The translations under genes were made by a program, and so were the position numbers. A model generated the notes under the pieces. It saw only the letters and a list, made by a program, of their open reading frames with translations. It had not been told where the DNA came from and made no database searches. Below are positions 56,201-63,911 of a stretch of DNA of 64,000 nt, piece after piece; the first letter of the stretch is position 1, and each line of letters opens with the position of its first letter. The stretch covers positions 44,214,581-44,278,580 of the forward strand of contig OX442314.1 of the NCBI GenBank assembly GCA_949358305.1. The letters are read 5' to 3'. This DNA comes from Strigamia acuminata (Eukaryota > Arthropoda > Chilopoda > Geophilomorpha > Linotaeniidae).

Positions 56201-57585
56201 TGCAGCTTAAAGCGAAGTTATAAGGTATGTCATCGTTTATAACTAATTTCCTTTTAATACCTTTCAGTCATCTCCTGCTGCAACTAGAAGCACATCTAAG
56301 ACAGCGCGTGACAGAAGTGATAGTGGCTACCAAACCATAGGACTGGAAGGTCAACAAACGTTCACAGCAACTTCAAACTCCGATTTCAGCATATCGTCTA
56401 GATGTAAAATGTCTACTTCAGTTGATGTATACCCACCAAAAGCCAAGTGGTTCTCGAATGAAAACATTGTAGTTGCCGTCTCTTGCCAACCCGATGCCAA
56501 AGATACCAGATCAGATTCACCCGTACAAAAGAGTGGAATAATGCCAAAGGAAACAAATTATATTGCTATGTTTACTAATTCAGTTCCTCTAGCGTGTAAG
56601 TGTCTCGCCGAAACAACGTTAAAGTGTAAATGTGTGCATATGAAGAGAAGACATACAATCCCTTGTGTGAAAAATGGGTTGCCGTTGATTTTGGAGCGAA
56701 GAAACACTGTTAATAATATTTCAAAGAAGAAAATTTACAACGGTTCACAAAATAAACATTTCGGCAGCTTTAATGACGTATCTCATTTGCTGTCAACCAG
56801 CAAAGAAAGTTTATTAGGTTCCTCATTTTGTGACAGCTATGAGTATGATGATGTATTTGTGACTTACAAAGATGATGATCACTTAACTGCGGAAAGTTCA
56901 ATGGATTATAACTTCAGTGCGACGGAATCTTCCAGTCGAAAGAAAACTAACAACGGTGCGAAACGTCATCGAGTATACAATAGGTAAGAGCTTAATTCAA
57001 TATAAAAACTCCAATGAAAGAAAACTGGCACAACCCAAGCTGCTTGCGTCCAAAAATTCTTGACGTTGACGCCAATTCCTGCTTCGACTTCAAGTTGAAG
57101 TAAGCAACGCAACTCAAGGAAAGGTCTTGCGGCCAACCAATCACGATCGACTCCAACTCTCGTCGATTCATGTTTGGTTGGCGAGACTTTGCCACATGCA
57201 AACAGGCCGCCATTTATGGATTTTTGAACTAGTTCTAGAACTAGATGCAATTCCAGGTTTCATTGAAACCATCTGATTGGCCAGACGCAACATCGATCAT
57301 TTCAGGTCTATTCACACGTGCCCTACAGTGTGAACAGACTCTGCGTTGTGTTTGACTAGGTTTTCTTTGCGTTGCGTTTAGTGTGAACACAAGTGTGAAC
57401 CTACCGGTAGCTTTAAACAGAATGAGGGGTTCGCGAAATGGCTCTAAACATACTTTTGTCCTCTGTAACTCGTAATACATATCTAATTTTAACTTCTATT
57501 TCAAATGCGGTATCACTTTAGTGTTTTGGCGTGCAAGAACTGCATGTGCTGGGTGCTCATCGAAGTGGGTCGTGACCTTCGTTAA
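44294..57585 (+). CDS. TBC1D2-like RabGAP with a C-terminal beta-propeller
   Basis: Twenty-four exons keep phase throughout (about 1285 aa): 44294-44345, 45365-45545, 45605-45782, 45838-45949, 47221-47407, 47676-47789, 47849-47980, 49242-49335, 49421-49491, 49630-49810, 50055-50207, 50908-50997, 51061-51396, 52510-52689, 52758-52895, 52948-53008, 53608-53699, 53765-53862, 54185-54302, 54358-54494, 54585-54777, 54845-55024, 56268-56983, 57522-57585. A PH domain (residues 6-137, GYLTHKPGG, RRRWFVYN) and coiled coil (about 215-345) precede a TBC domain with both catalytic fingers: ISLDLLR (Arg 500) and YCQGM (Gln 537). After residue 734 come repeated propeller strands (LWLCQG, VVLIGT, DEIWKFEV, LWVGTADGNLFLFD) resembling the C-terminal propellers of JIP3/4 and ARHGEF10. 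The last two exons are least certain: 238 disordered residues with a Cys-rich patch, then 20 residues. No start codon precedes the propeller exons, so I annotate one gene. Confidence 0.83.
44476..44679. mobile_element. MITE copy, accgtatttta family (a)
   Basis: It shares tgccatttttgtcagc, aatttcggtttttcg and ccgcggct with 51545-51782, in the same orientation, and ends in an inverted tacggta. It lies in intron 1 of the TBC gene. Confidence 0.65.
44778..45075. mobile_element. MITE copy of the CGGCATGCCG family, degraded
   Basis: Inverted ccgctttaagccgcatg and cattcggcttaaagcag ends match the family at 11119-11543. Boundaries are approximate. Confidence 0.55.
45974..46385. mobile_element. hAT-type MITE, GGTACCGGG family
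   Basis: It starts TAGCGTTTCGGTACCGGG and ends CTGAAACCCTA, with an exact 8-bp duplication gttcacgc at 45966-45973 and 46386-46393. The centre has aaaatggc/gccattttt repeats. It lies in TBC-gene intron 4. Confidence 0.9.
46471..47148. mobile_element. MITE with TACCGTATTTCTTCGA ends
   Basis: TACCGTATTTCTTCGAAG at the left is inverted as TCGAAGAAATGCGGTA at the right. About 680 bp, no coding sequence. It ends about 70 bp before the exon at 47221. Confidence 0.65.
48027..48425 (+). mobile_element. MITE with gttcacac ends, copy a
   Basis: The right end is gtgtgaacacaagtgtgaac; the left end agggtgaccagagtgtgtt is a worn inverted partner. The body includes tctagttctagaact and ggttggccgcaagacc. 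A second copy lies inverted at 56998-57402 in the same gene. Confidence 0.75.
48533..48716. mobile_element. Tc1/mariner-type MITE, TTATAACGAA family
   Basis: The left end tcgaaactctctataatg and right end gattcgttataatgag are inverted, with gcgattcg and cgaatcgc motifs as in 16899-17545. Confidence 0.75.
48787..48882. mobile_element. Tiny MITE, about 96 bp
   Basis: tagcgtccggattttcc at the left is inverted as ggcaaaatccggacgca at the right around a T/A-rich centre. Confidence 0.55.
49519..49578. repeat. Foldback remnant, accgcc/ggtacggt
   Basis: A 60-bp near-palindrome with cgtttaaacg and cccggtttaaac motifs related to the element at 51901-52344. Confidence 0.45.
49820..49991. mobile_element. 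Tc1/mariner-type MITE nine bases after a splice donor
   Basis: gtcgaacgaggttataacg and cgttataaacgcggctcga are inverted ends. The insertion begins nine bases after the TBC-gene exon that ends at 49810, leaving just the donor (gtatttact). Confidence 0.75.
50283..50866. mobile_element. piggyBac-type MITE, 584 bp
   Basis: The ends CACTAGAACGGCC and GCTGTTCTAGTA are flanked by TTAA on both sides (50279-50282 and 50867-50870). Its body is inverted relative to the copy at 12983-13375. The acceptor of the next TBC-gene exon lies only 37 bp further on. Confidence 0.82.
51545..51782. mobile_element. MITE copy, accgtatttta family (b)
   Basis: The left ACCGTATTTTATCGACTAAG and right CTTAATCTGTATAATACGGT ends are inverted. 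The body matches 44476-44679 in the same gene. Confidence 0.7.
51901..52344. mobile_element. MITE with taccgtactg ends
   Basis: The ends taccgtactgtcgggcgttt and ccgggcgtttaaatgaag-cagtacggta are inverted. Inside, ggcgtttaa and cccggcgttaa motifs repeat. It lies in the TBC-gene intron 51397-52509. Confidence 0.72.
53106..53451. mobile_element. hAT-type MITE with a duplicated right end
   Basis: It starts CAGCGTTGTAT and ends ATACAACACTG. The flanks ggaaatcg and cgaaatcg form an 8-bp duplication with one change. The last 21 bp (gaacgagatacaacactg core) occur twice in tandem at the right end. Related to 16957-17410. Confidence 0.78.
55262..55726. mobile_element. piggyBac-type MITE, second family, nested
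   Basis: CCTTCGGAGGCATAAGG at the left is inverted as CCTTATGCTTCCGAAGG at the right, with TTAA on both sides (55258-55261 and 55727-55730). Confidence 0.85.
55837..56127. mobile_element. hAT-type MITE, GGTACCGGG family, nested
   Basis: It starts TAGGGTTTTGGTAACGGG and ends CAGAAACCCTA, with an exact 8-bp duplication ggctcaat (55829-55836 and 56128-56135). Confidence 0.88.
56998..57402 (-). mobile_element. MITE with gttcacac ends, copy b, inverted
   Basis: Reverse-complement relative of 48027-48425, sharing ctagttctagaact, the tctgattggcc complement and gtgtgaacacaagtgtgaac. The left boundary is uncertain; it starts about 15 bp after the exon ending at 56983. Confidence 0.72.
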
Positions 57586-57885
57586 GTTGGCCCCCCAAGT
57601 ACATGTCCAAACAAAAAAATTATTGGTGTAGATAGCCCTTTCAATGGACTGAATGGAACTGTGATTTGTTTTGATTGGACTCACTTATCACATTTTTTAC
57701 TTTAATCTTGGGGCACCAACTTGATGTCAGCCCCCCATATCAATGGACCAGCAAAATTTATCATTGGACCTTGTGCAGAATCCAAAGGACATCATTGGAC
57801 ATCTCTTTATGTCGATTAGACTCGCTTAGATTTTTAAATACGGCCGATTGAAAATTCCGTTCCAGCCCCCAAATCAATGGACCAG
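57586..57885. other. Region after the last TBC-gene exon; nothing recognised
   Basis: No clear poly(A) signal. Two phrases containing ccccc-aatcaatggaccagcaaaat (near 57733 and 57870) suggest a short duplicated unit. Confidence 0.35.
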
Positions 57886-58235
57886 CAAAATTTTGAGGTC
57901 ATTTGGGGATTGTTTGGACTTTGGAGGTTGTTTGGGAATCGTTTGGAGATCGTATGAGGATCATTTGGGGGTAGTTTGGGGATCGTTTGGGGGTTGTTTG
58001 GGAGTCGTTTGGGAATCGTTTATGGGTCGTTTGGGAATCGTTTGGGAGTTGTTTGGGAGTAGTTTAAGGATAGTCTGGGGATCGTTTGAGAATCGTTTGG
58101 GGGTCTTATGGGGGTCGTTTATAAGTTGTTTGGGGATTGTTTGAGGGTCGTTTGGGGTTCTTTTGGGGATCGTTTGGGGTTCTTTTGGGGGTCGTTTGGA
58201 GATTGTTTGGAGGTTGTTCAGAAGTTGTTTAGTAG
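57886..58235. repeat. Minisatellite, 11-bp unit
   Basis: Tandem gtttggggatc/gtttgggagtc units at 11-bp spacing, purine- and T-rich on the plus strand. It is followed at 58250-58370 by an ataccgca simple repeat. Confidence 0.9.
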
Positions 58236-58494
58236 GCATGTGCGGTATTTGTTTGAGGCGAGTGCGATACGGTATTGGCAAAATACCGCAAATACCGCAC
58301 CAATACCGCAATACCGCACCAATACAGCAGATACCGCAAATACCGCAGATACTACAATACCGCACCGGCGCACATTTTCATAATTCGTATCTTAGCGCCA
58401 ACTTGGTTTTTATCGTTTTCTTCAAAATCAAGTCTGTTTTTCATCGTTTTCTGCAAATTCATGTGTGTTTTTTATCGTTTTCTAAAAAATTTAA

Positions 58495-58790
58495 GTGTGT
58501 TTTTCATCGTTTTTTGTCACATTCAAGTGTTTTTCATCGTTTTCTTCAAATTCAAGTGTTTTTCATCGTTTTCTTCAAATTCAAGTGTTTTTCATCGTTT
58601 TCTTCAAATTCAAGTGTTTTTCATCGTTTTCTTCAAATTCAAGTGTTTTTCATCGTTTTCTTCAAATTCAAGTGTTTTTCCTCGTTTTCTTCAAATTCAA
58701 GTGTTTTTCATCGTTTTCTTCAAATTCAAGTGTTTTTCATCATTTTCTTCAAATTCAAGTGTTTTTCATCCTTTTTTTCCTTTTCTTGCT
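58495..58790. repeat. Minisatellite, 29-bp unit
   Basis: Nine or so copies of a unit with ttcaagtgtttttcatcg and ttttcttcaaa. The reverse complement of this unit is the theme of the next array. Confidence 0.93.
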
Positions 58791-58859
58791 TGATTTTTAT
58801 CAATTTGTTTCATTACTAGTTTGATTTTCATCGTTTTGTGCAATAAAAATTGTTTTCTT

Positions 58860-59378
58860 TGTTTTTAATTCCACAAAACGATAAAAATCAAACTAGAAAT
58901 GAATCTAAATGATGAAAATTAAACTAGAAATGAACAAATTGATGATAATCAAATAAAAAATAGAAGAAAACGATGAAAAACACTTAAATTTGAAGAAAAC
59001 GATGAAAATCGAACAAGAAATGGAAGAAAACGATGAAAATCAAAAAATAAATGGAAGAAAACGATGAAAATAAAAAAATTAATGGAAGAAAACGATGAAA
59101 ATCAAACAAGAAATGGAAAAAAACAATGAAAATCAAACAAGAAATGGAAGAAAACGATGAAACGCACTTAAATTTGAAGAAAACGATGAAAAACACAATT
59201 GAATCTGAAGAAAACGATGAAAAACACAATTGAATCTGAAGAAAACGATGAAAAACACAATTGAATCTGAAGAAAACGATGAAAAACACAATTGAATCTG
59301 AAGAAAACGATGAAAAACACAATTGAATCTGAAGAAAACGATGAAAAACACAATTGAATCTGAAGAAAACGATGAAAA
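58860..59378. repeat. Minisatellite, 31-bp unit, inverse of the preceding array
   Basis: Units with gaagaaaacgatgaaaaaca and caattgaatct. Early copies (aacgatgaaaaacacttaaa) are reverse complements of the 58495-58790 unit, making a large inverted minisatellite pair. The array ends where the Copia LTR begins. Confidence 0.92.
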
Positions 59379-59557
59379 TGTTGTATTGTAATAATGATTA
59401 GATTTTACGCGCAATTGTCTTTCTGTTGCTACGGCTACCAATCTGTATTGGTAACGTGCACTTGTTGTAAAACACGCACTTGTTCGCAAACATTTCACAA
59501 GTAAAGTTGTTACTTTTTCCTTTCTCGAAAACGTCTCTTTTTACTACACATTCCACA
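59379..59557 (+). repeat. 5' LTR of the Copia element
   Basis: About 179 bp from TGTTGTATTG to CCACA, just before the primer site. The right edge is inferred from the terminal CA. Confidence 0.88.
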
Positions 59558-59559
59558 TT

Positions 59560-59571
59560 TGGTAGCAGAGT
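59560..59571 (+). promoter_or_regulatory. Copia primer-binding site, initiator tRNA-Met type
   Basis: TGGTAGCAGAG is complementary to the 3' end of animal initiator tRNA-Met (CTCTGCTA plus CCA). This tRNA is commonly used by Copia elements. Confidence 0.75.
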
Positions 59572-59702
59572 CGGGTTTGGACACGATTCACGGTCAAAAA
59601 GGAAGACGTTTGTGATATAACTTTGAAGAAATCGAAGCTATAAAGAAGGAAGAGAAGAACGAAGAACAAAGAACGATCGAAACGTGCGCGAAACGTTCGA
59701 AA

Positions 59703-62700
59703 ATGGCCGACGCGATTTCAGCAGGCTCGCTGAACAGAATAGAACTGCTCAGTGTTCGAAATTATTTTGTCTGGAGGTTCAAGGTTGGCGCACTACTGGA
59801 GGCGAAAGGTCTGACCAGTGCATTAACGGATGCGGAGCCGGAAAAACCGGTTGTAGGAGCGGCAGATTTTGATGACAAAGACAAAATTCATAAGGCGTGG
59901 GCAAAGAACAACAGCGAAGCGGTAGGAATTCTCGCATTAACGATTTCGGACGAGGAAGCGACGACGTGCATGAGCATGACGAATGCTAAAGAAATGTGGG
60001 AACATTTGAAAACCCAACACGCAGCGTTGACCGTCGAAAAACAAGTTGATGCGGCCGCCAGACTCACCACACTCAAAATGCGTACAGACGAGTCAGTGGA
60101 CCAATACGTAAATCGAGCAAGGTCCATTCAGGCCAAGGCAAAGGCCGTGGGACGCGACATACCGGACCGAGAGGTAATTTTATATGCCACTAAGGGACTT
60201 TTGCCGAAATACCACGCCACGGGGCGCGACTATCGCTCAAAACTTGATGCAAAAATTGAAGATTTGCGTGCAGGACTCCTCACGGAGGAGCAGTGGGGAC
60301 CTGCAATGAACGACAACACCAACGTGCCAAGTTCAATCGCGCTCAAAGCGCAGGCGGGCAGAAACTCGGGTGGAAAGAAACCGAAGGACGGGAATAAACG
60401 AACGTGTTTTGAATGCGGCAAGGCAGGCCACATAGCCAAGGATTGCTGGGTGCGATTCCCCGAGAAACAACCCAAGCAGCAGAAGGAAGCGGCAAAAATC
60501 GCGCAAGTGGAGTCGCCGCAACACGCGTACGTAGCTGTTCTCAAGGACGAAACGTACACAACACCCGTTCATCATGCGTTCGTTGTCGATTTGGGCGACG
60601 ATCTTTCAACGAGATCCAAGTGGATTCTAGACTCCGGCGCTTCATCGCACATGTCGTGCCGCCGCGAATGGTTTGCAGACATGGAAGAATTTGAGGCAAC
60701 GGTCACGACGGCGAAGAAAGGCACGGAGTTGATGGCAAAAGGGAGAGGAGACATTATAATAGAATGTTGCTTACCGGACGAGACAGTGAAGAAAATAACA
60801 CTTTTGCAAGTTTTATACGTTCCAGATTTGAAAGGAAATCTACTCTCCATTCCCAAACTGACCGCCAAGAAATGCAAGGTGGTATTTAACGACCAAATTG
60901 TTGATGTGCTTGACCCCACTGGCCGACTCGTGGCACAAGGCAAGAAGAGTGGTGACATGTTCTTTTTGGAAAATAAAAAGGAACAAACGGTCGCCATGGC
61001 ACAAGAAACGTCAACGACGACTGGAAAGGAGTTGTGGCACAAACGACTCTGTCATCTAAACGAGGAAACGCTTGACCAGATGCGTACGCGCGAAGCAGTT
61101 CACGGAATAAAATTCGGTGATGAAAAACTATCCAAATGCAGTTCGTGCATTGAGGGGAAGCTGACGAGAGCGCCACACAAACGAATAACAGGCAAGCAAT
61201 CACAGAAAATTTTAGAATTAATACATGCTGATCTGGTGGGACCGTTTCAAGTTCCATCGTTGTCGGGTTCGAGATACGCGTTTGTTTTGACGGATGACTT
61301 CTCCAGGAAGAAATTCGTCTATTTCTTGAAGGAGAAATCGCAAACATTGGGATTTTTCCAAACATTTAAATTGATGATGGAAAAACAAACAGGCAACACG
61401 ATTTGCAGACTACGCACGGACAATGGAGGCGAGTTCACCAGCAGAGAATTTGCCATTTTTTGTGAAGCAAATGGAATTGACCACGAGCTCACAGTACCAT
61501 TTAATCCGGCCAGTAACGGAATCGCCGAACGCTCCAACCGGACGTTGGTCGAAACGGCAAGAACATTGTTGGCACATTCGAAGCTGCCTTTACGTTTCTG
61601 GGCAGAAGCGTTGGCGACAGCTGCATTCGTCAAAAATCGGACGACCACTAAACCCAACGGTCAATTAGTTCCTGAAGAGATTTGGACGGGGCGGAAGCCC
61701 ACCGTCACTTTTCTTCGTGTCTTTGGCTGCGTAGCGTGGCTACACATTCCAGACAGTCAGCGACGCAAGCTTGACGTGAAGGCGCGACAAGGCGTTTTCA
61801 TTGGCTACTCTGCCACGCGAAAGGCTTACAGGATTTTTGTCCCTGAGTTTGGAGACGTTGTGGAAGCACGCTCAGTCGTTTTTGATGAAGCGTCAAACGG
61901 GGCAAAGATTCTCAACGCTCGTGGTTCGGACGGACACCGGGAAGAAATACTTCGCGAGTTAGACGAACCGGTCGATGTTCGAGCGGATCCGCCTGCTCGC
62001 GAGGAGGAGGAGCAAGACGGGGATCCGGTGGTAGAACCACAAGCGTTGCCAGATGCTGCAGAAGTGGAGCGAGCTGCAGGACGACCCAGAGGTGCGACTG
62101 CCGAAGCCGTCGCTTTGCGTCGCGAAGATGAAAGACGCGAACGCGAGCAACAATTGGTTGCGTCGGGCGTACGTCGTTCTGAACGTGTGGCTGGGCGCGT
62201 CGAGATGGCGAATATCGCAGAAGAAAACACGCGCGAGTTGTACACACCAGAGACGTATGGGGAGGCGATCAGCTGTCCTGATCGCGAAAAATGGATCGAC
62301 GCTATGGAAAGCGAAATCGACTCTCTTCAAGTCAACCAGGTTTGGCGACTGGTCAAGCGACGGCCGGAGATGCGCACGATTCGCAGTAAATGGATCTACC
62401 GAATTAAATTAAATGTCGACAGGTCCATTAGCAAATACAAGGCGCGACTTGTGGCAGTCGGCTATGCCCAGCGCCCTGGCATCGACTTTAACGAGACGTT
62501 CTCGCCAGTGGTCCGCACCGAATCGTTACGCATAATTTTGTTTTTGGTTGCGACCTTGAGATTGAAAACAAAACAATTTGACGTCAAGACAGCTTATCTC
62601 CACGGAGATTTAGATGTCGAAATTTTCATGGATCAACCAGAGGGATTCTCGCAGAGTGACCAAGAAGTTTGCCTGCTTGAAAGAAGCCTTTATGGATTGC

Positions 62701-63806
62701 GCCAATCCGGGCGCTGCTGGAATAAGCGCCTGGATGATGAGCTCACAAGACTAGGACTCCAACCAACTGCAGACGATGCGTGCGTCTATGTTTACGTGGA
62801 ACGAGATGGAATTCTGATCCTCGCGGTGTACGTGGACGACATGCTAGCCGCCTTCTCGGACGAAAAGATTATGGAATGGCTGTTGGTGGAACTGAAAAAG
62901 GTCTTTGATCTCGTCGAATTAGGCGAAGTCCATTATTTGCTCGGAATGGAGATACAAATCACGGAACAAGGCATTTGGATTGGTCAGCAAAAATATGTGG
63001 ACGAAATTCTGGACACATTCGACTTGCACGGTCGTGCAAAGGCCTGCACACCAATGGTGGTGGGTCAAGATCTTGACGTGTTCGGGGATTCATGCAACGT
63101 TGATCAACGAGCTTACCAGCGAATTCTGGGATCCATCATGCACCTGATGGTCATCACAAGACCAGACCTTTCGTTTGCAGTAAGCAAACTCTCGTCATAT
63201 TCAAGGGACCCGCGGGAAATCCACTTTCGTGCGCTGAAGCGCGTATTGAGTTACGTGAGACGGACGCGAGACTTCAAGTTGTTTCTTCCCTCGACAAGCG
63301 GAAGCGTCGCCGGCTACTCGGACGCGAGCTGGTGCTCCACGAAAACAGCACGATCGTTTTCAGGCGTCTTAATCAAGTTGGGGAACGCCCTAATATACTG
63401 GAAGACGAAAAAACAACAGCTGATAGCCATGTCCTCGTGCGAAAGCGAGATTCTCGCAATATGCGAACTCCTCAAAGGGTTGAAGTGGGTCCGGAGTATG
63501 CTGCACGGATTAGGACAAGGAGCGCTTATTCCAAAAAGCATTCCCATTTACACGGACAGTACGGGAGCGATGGACGTGGTGATTGGCGCAAATCAATTTG
63601 GCAGGACGAAACACATAAATCGTCATTTAATGTTTGTCCGTCAAGACGCTTATTTAGGTAACATCCACCTGGTCCACATGCCCTCGAACGTATTACCTGC
63701 AGATTTCCTCACGAAGGCCGTCCCGGCGGAAAAGATGATGATGAGTTGCAATGAAGTCGGGCTGAGGGAAAATGCAGAGCCAAAGAAAAAGATGAAGAAG
63801 AATTGA
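59703..63806 (+). CDS. Copia gag-pol polyprotein, 1367 aa
   Basis: A single unbroken frame from ATGGCCGAC. Gag occupies about 1-230 with the UBN2-like pattern (EMWEHLKTQHAALT, LTTLKMRTDESVDQYVNRAR), then a CCHC knuckle CFECGKAGHIAKDC (from residue 235). Protease has WILDSGASSHM (Asp 310). Integrase: zinc motif HKRLCHLNEE...CSSCIEGK and core with LIHADLVGPF, RTDNGGEFTS and NGIAERSNRTLVE. RT: YKARLVAVGYAQRPGIDF, FDVKTAYLHGDL and YVDD (1043-1046). RNase H: YSDASWCSTKTARSFSG, AMSSCESEI and TDSTGAMDV. All catalytic motifs are present, so the protein is probably functional. Confidence 0.96.
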   Translation: MADAISAGSLNRIELLSVRNYFVWRFKVGALLEAKGLTSALTDAEPEKPVVGAADFDDKDKIHKAWAKNNSEAVGILALTISDEEATTCMSMTNAKEMWEHLKTQHAALTVEKQVDAAARLTTLKMRTDESVDQYVNRARSIQAKAKAVGRDIPDREVILYATKGLLPKYHATGRDYRSKLDAKIEDLRAGLLTEEQWGPAMNDNTNVPSSIALKAQAGRNSGGKKPKDGNKRTCFECGKAGHIAKDCWVRFPEKQPKQQKEAAKIAQVESPQHAYVAVLKDETYTTPVHHAFVVDLGDDLSTRSKWILDSGASSHMSCRREWFADMEEFEATVTTAKKGTELMAKGRGDIIIECCLPDETVKKITLLQVLYVPDLKGNLLSIPKLTAKKCKVVFNDQIVDVLDPTGRLVAQGKKSGDMFFLENKKEQTVAMAQETSTTTGKELWHKRLCHLNEETLDQMRTREAVHGIKFGDEKLSKCSSCIEGKLTRAPHKRITGKQSQKILELIHADLVGPFQVPSLSGSRYAFVLTDDFSRKKFVYFLKEKSQTLGFFQTFKLMMEKQTGNTICRLRTDNGGEFTSREFAIFCEANGIDHELTVPFNPASNGIAERSNRTLVETARTLLAHSKLPLRFWAEALATAAFVKNRTTTKPNGQLVPEEIWTGRKPTVTFLRVFGCVAWLHIPDSQRRKLDVKARQGVFIGYSATRKAYRIFVPEFGDVVEARSVVFDEASNGAKILNARGSDGHREEILRELDEPVDVRADPPAREEEEQDGDPVVEPQALPDAAEVERAAGRPRGATAEAVALRREDERREREQQLVASGVRRSERVAGRVEMANIAEENTRELYTPETYGEAISCPDREKWIDAMESEIDSLQVNQVWRLVKRRPEMRTIRSKWIYRIKLNVDRSISKYKARLVAVGYAQRPGIDFNETFSPVVRTESLRIILFLVATLRLKTKQFDVKTAYLHGDLDVEIFMDQPEGFSQSDQEVCLLERSLYGLRQSGRCWNKRLDDELTRLGLQPTADDACVYVYVERDGILILAVYVDDMLAAFSDEKIMEWLLVELKKVFDLVELGEVHYLLGMEIQITEQGIWIGQQKYVDEILDTFDLHGRAKACTPMVVGQDLDVFGDSCNVDQRAYQRILGSIMHLMVITRPDLSFAVSKLSSYSRDPREIHFRALKRVLSYVRRTRDFKLFLPSTSGSVAGYSDASWCSTKTARSFSGVLIKLGNALIYWKTKKQQLIAMSSCESEILAICELLKGLKWVRSMLHGLGQGALIPKSIPIYTDSTGAMDVVIGANQFGRTKHINRHLMFVRQDAYLGNIHLVHMPSNVLPADFLTKAVPAEKMMMSCNEVGLRENAEPKKKMKKN

Positions 63807-63911
63807 AAGACGATTGAAGATTTTATTGTATTTCGTTTTTCAAATGTTATGTTAGTTATTAAGTTACATTCATTTTTGTCATGACAAGCGAGTATAATCT
63901 AATGGAGGATT

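Larger units (their letters stand above)
55072..56227. mobile_element. CGGCATGCCG-family MITE holding two nested MITEs
   Basis: TACCTTATTACCCCGCTTTA at the left is inverted at the right (cttaaagcgaagttataagg). Two later insertions lie inside, at 55262-55726 and 55837-56127. The whole sits in the TBC-gene intron 55025-56267. Confidence 0.78.

Noticed and set aside
56409-56987. Stand-alone 192-codon ORF
   Set aside because: It is the internal part of the TBC-propeller exon 56268-56983, in the same frame and continuous with upstream exons.
52948-57585. Treating the propeller as a separate gene
   Set aside because: No start codon or promoter-like gap before 52948, and the phase joins perfectly to the TBC exons. 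Kept as an alternative only.
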